Shown piece by piece: positions 61,440-64,000 of a stretch of DNA of 64,000 nucleotides. How positions within the stretch are numbered: position 1 is the first letter of the stretch; each line of letters starts with the position of its first letter. A program made the position numbers and the translations under genes. The stretch covers positions 21,743,437 through 21,807,436 of the forward strand of contig NC_059500.1 of the NCBI RefSeq assembly GCF_018139145.2, given 5' to 3'. The DNA is from Gymnogyps californianus. Lineage: Eukaryota > Chordata > Aves > Accipitriformes > Cathartidae. Under the pieces are notes generated by a model. It made no database searches, was not told where the DNA came from, and saw nothing but the letters and a program-made list of their open reading frames with translations.

Positions 61440-61448
61440 TTCCGAGCT
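61440..61448 (-). CDS. KCNN2: KCNN2 9-nt microexon encoding the Ala-Arg-Lys insert
   Basis: On the minus strand, AAAATAG is followed by AGCTCGGAA and then a consensus donor GTAAGT. The upstream exon is expected to end in CA of a Gln codon (HQ), and the next exon starts with A. Inserting these nine bases therefore gives CA-A, GCT, CGG, AA-A, that is Gln-Ala-Arg-Lys, keeping the frame and placing ARK just before LRSVK. An SK2 splice form with exactly this three-residue insert in the calmodulin-binding domain is known and is reported to be less calcium-sensitive. Paralogous SK1 carries similar residues at the same place. The polypyrimidine tract upstream is interrupted by A bases, as expected for a regulated exon. 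The call depends on the donor, the phase and the encoded peptide all agreeing. Confidence 0.85.
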
Positions 61449-62126
61449 CTATTTTCATTTTGTTGAAATAAAAAGACAAAACAAAAGAAAACAAACTGTA
61501 AAATATACTAAAACAACCAAATGAGCACAGTGGGCTCGATTCAGCAGGTGGGAAGTCCTAGGGACTTGCTACTTCTTTCAATCAGTAACTGCCTGAGGTG
61601 GAGTCTAACTCACCCACTTGCACTCATGATGAAGGAACCTGCAATAGCTTCAAACGTTCCCATTAACTATCATCTGTAGATTTTCTTATTCATACAATAC
61701 ATAAAATGCCTTTTAATAGTATCATTTAAAGTGATGATTTCACCTTCATGTTATTTAGTGTGCATGAGAAGCAAAAAAGACCCAGACCAGCTAAAGGCAG
61801 TTTTAGAGCTGTGACCATGAGTTTAAGACAGTTACCATGATCTGCTCTGGTTTCTTGTATAAAACTGGCCCTGAAACTTCACTCCTTTTATTTCTGTCTC
61901 CAGTGAAATGGTTGGAAAGGTGAAGGAGGGGACCAATAAAAACCTAAGAATCCAGAAAGGTGGAAAAGAGCCGTATAGTACCATGAGTCACCTGAGAAAA
62001 GTTCAAAGATGCAAAGGGGGAAAAAATAATTTGCACTCATCTACTCTGCTACAGCTGGAAGAAAGCAAACTGCTAGAGCAACGTTTTCATCCATGGCACA
62101 TTCTTCAGCAGATTGAGAAAATTATC

Positions 62127-62142
62127 TTTTTTTTTTTTTTTT
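62127..62142. repeat. Poly(T) run
   Basis: An uninterrupted T run of about 16, which is an A run on the transcribed KCNN2 strand. It is low-complexity sequence. Confidence 0.85.
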
Positions 62143-62408
62143 GCTTAAATAGAAAAGTTTTGGGAATGGGATGCAAAGTGCTAAAGGACAAAGGGAAATG
62201 CATTATTAACATAGCTGTTCAAAGTTTGGCTGGCACAGTTAGGAAAAAATTACTGCTGCCACCTTCCTCACCCCACCTGATTAATGAATTTTTAAGGCAG
62301 GTGCAGAACAACACTTTATATCCTGTGAAGCTCTTCTGGGCTTGAATGATATATAAAACTGCAGATCGAGCCTGCTGTGCTTTTTAGATTCTTCTCTGAA
62401 CGTGTGTG

Positions 62409-62439
62409 TACACACACACACAGACACACACAGACACAC
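62409..62439. repeat. CA repeat with GACACACA variants
   Basis: A run of CA dinucleotides interrupted by G at regular spacing, giving ACACAGAC-like units. It is a microsatellite within the KCNN2 intron. Confidence 0.9.
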
Positions 62440-63916
62440 CAAATAAATAGCAAAGTTAAAATGTTAAGGAATAACATTTGCAATCAAGGATTCAAGTCCA
62501 GCAAAGGATGTACAGGACATGCCATCCTCTATCCCAGAACCCCTGTCACTCCTCTCCGCCTCCCAATCCTTTAAGCTAAGCAGGATGACCAAACTGGGAA
62601 AATATACTTTTTATATCCACATAAAAATGCCTCAACTTTTGTCATCTTTTTATTCCTTCAAGTATTTCTGCAATAGCACAGTAACATTTAATCCTGCAAG
62701 TTTGCTAAATATGATATAGTAATCAAGGTTTATAGAATACTTCATACCTTAAGCTTAGCTACCCATTGCTTTAAAATATTGCTATGAAACAGAGAAACAA
62801 TGACTGTTGGCCTAGATTTACTAATAGGAAATACCACAACCTGGCCTTTCCTTCCTGTCTTTCCTGCAAGATGACACATAGGTGTTCTTTTCATGATGGA
62901 TGCTTCCCTCACATCTCCTCACAGGTTGGCTCAGACACAGACCCACACTCAAAAGTTATCAAAACATCAGTTTGAAATTAAACTTACTTAATTTATCTAC
63001 ATCTCCCCAGTATCTCATGGAAACTAATTTCATAGGCTGTACAAATGGCTGCCTCAGGCTGGATGGGACATTGAATAGAGCAGACAAATAATGGCATGGG
63101 TCCTGACCATTCCTCAGGAAGAATGTGTGGTTCCTGGGGACAAAGGTCTCTTTTTTTTTTTCCCATGTAGTCCAAGGAAGAGTAACTGAATCATTGTGCT
63201 ATTCTGCTGGTTTTGATGTGCTTTATGGCAAGTATGTATTATGAATTTTAGATAAATACTTATAGTCTGGCAATACCATAATTCAGCTTAATCCTATTAC
63301 TGGTTACAGTTCTCAGGCTTGTTTCCAACCCCTTAGGATTTCAGTACAGGGGAAGAACTCATCTGAATCATGCCAGAGGTGCTCAAAGGTCACACAACAA
63401 CTATTGGCATATACTCCCATTTTCTAGAATGGATGTCAGGGGTCATAGCTGACATACCAACATTTGATTTCATGTACTGAGAATACATGGTGGAGAGAGG
63501 CAACTAATTGCTGTTGGGCCCTACAATGATGCTCGATGCATATTACTTTCATTAAACACTACATACAAACTCATAGGCTCTCTTCTATCACATTCTGATT
63601 TTAAATTATTAAAACATCTACTACAAATGAAACTTTTTTCATTTTCTTCTGTCTATTGTAGCTTGTATCTTACTACCTGTAAGCAAATACGTAACAACAA
63701 AGGATAGTCTCAGTGGCAAAAGACAAAAAAAGTCTTAGATAATTCAAGAAGCATGGGAAACTTCTAAAAAAAGTATAAACAAGTTTGATTTACTCCATAT
63801 TGGACATACACACCAGTATACTTTTTTATTTTTTTGTAAACAGGTAATACTGTAAAACTTTTTCTTTGTCTTACTCTTAGAGAAAAATCAACCTCAAGAG
63901 CAATGTGCTATAAACG

Positions 63917-63975
63917 AGGAGAGAGAGAGGGGGGGGGGAGAGAAGGGAGGGGACAGGACGGGACATGGGGACTAA
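63917..63975. repeat. GA/G-rich low-complexity tract
   Basis: GA repeats pass into a run of nine or more G and then GGGA/GGACA-type units, continuing as purine-rich sequence to the window edge. It is a long polypurine stretch on the plus strand and therefore polypyrimidine in the KCNN2 transcript. Confidence 0.88.
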
Positions 63976-64000
63976 GAGTGACTGTGAGAGAGAGGGAAAC

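Larger units (their letters stand above)
61449..64000 (-). other. KCNN2: KCNN2 intron upstream of the microexon (partial)
   Basis: Intronic sequence running off the window. I searched for the preceding exon, which should encode the helix ending RKFLQAIH and a donor on the minus strand, and did not find it, so it lies beyond 64000. The stretch holds a T run (62127-62142), a CA/GACA repeat (62409-62439) and a GA/G-rich low-complexity end (63917-63975). Open frames such as the 145-codon one at 61908-62345 show no family resemblance. Confidence 0.7.

Noticed and set aside
61908..62345. A 145-codon plus-strand open frame inside the KCNN2 intron
   Set aside because: It crosses a poly(T) run giving a Phe stretch, has no family resemblance, and lies antisense to the gene in intronic sequence.
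62409..62439. CRISPR-like or regulatory repeat array
   Set aside because: The regular spacing is a plain CA/GACACA microsatellite in a vertebrate intron with no spacer-repeat structure.
61449..64000. The KCNN2 exon preceding the microexon
   Set aside because: I looked on the minus strand for coding text ending RKFLQAIH with a GT donor and did not find it, so I place it outside the window rather than guess.

Overview
The window looks like a piece of bird nuclear chromosome. It carries CR1 LINE fragments whose tail matches the avian CR1 3' end, a solo LTR of an endogenous-retrovirus type common in birds nested inside one CR1, and the last coding exons of a vertebrate potassium-channel gene. 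There is no bacterial-style gene packing. Nearly all open reading frames are short chance frames without family resemblance.

The one protein-coding gene I can identify is KCNN2 (SK2, small-conductance calcium-activated potassium channel 2), on the minus strand at the right end. The terminal coding exon (57135-57422), a 70-nt exon (59327-59396) and a 9-nt microexon (61440-61448) can all be placed by splice sites, phase and protein match. They encode the end of the calmodulin-binding domain and the cytoplasmic coiled-coil tail. The microexon would insert Ala-Arg-Lys into the calmodulin-binding domain. A TGCATG (RBFOX-type) motif lies about 50 nt downstream of it in the intron. The rest of KCNN2 must lie beyond position 64000.

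The left ~56 kb (1 to about 56800) is intergenic sequence downstream of KCNN2, with no gene I can support. It holds a short CR1 tail (about 5082-5252), an antisense CR1 ORF2 fragment (about 17703-19533) split by a 1148-bp solo LTR (17783-18930) with a perfect 5-bp target duplication, and two copies of one LTR-like repeat with TGTCAGGG/CCTGACA ends (25774-26226 and 32461-32968). It also holds several short tandem duplications and simple repeats, and an AT-rich stretch around 11060-11700 that reads like conserved non-coding DNA.

I did not find a new multi-gene system. The best leads are the microexon with its possible splicing control, two strong hairpins in the same KCNN2 intron, the tandem-repeat-bearing LTR, and the unclassified LTR-like family.
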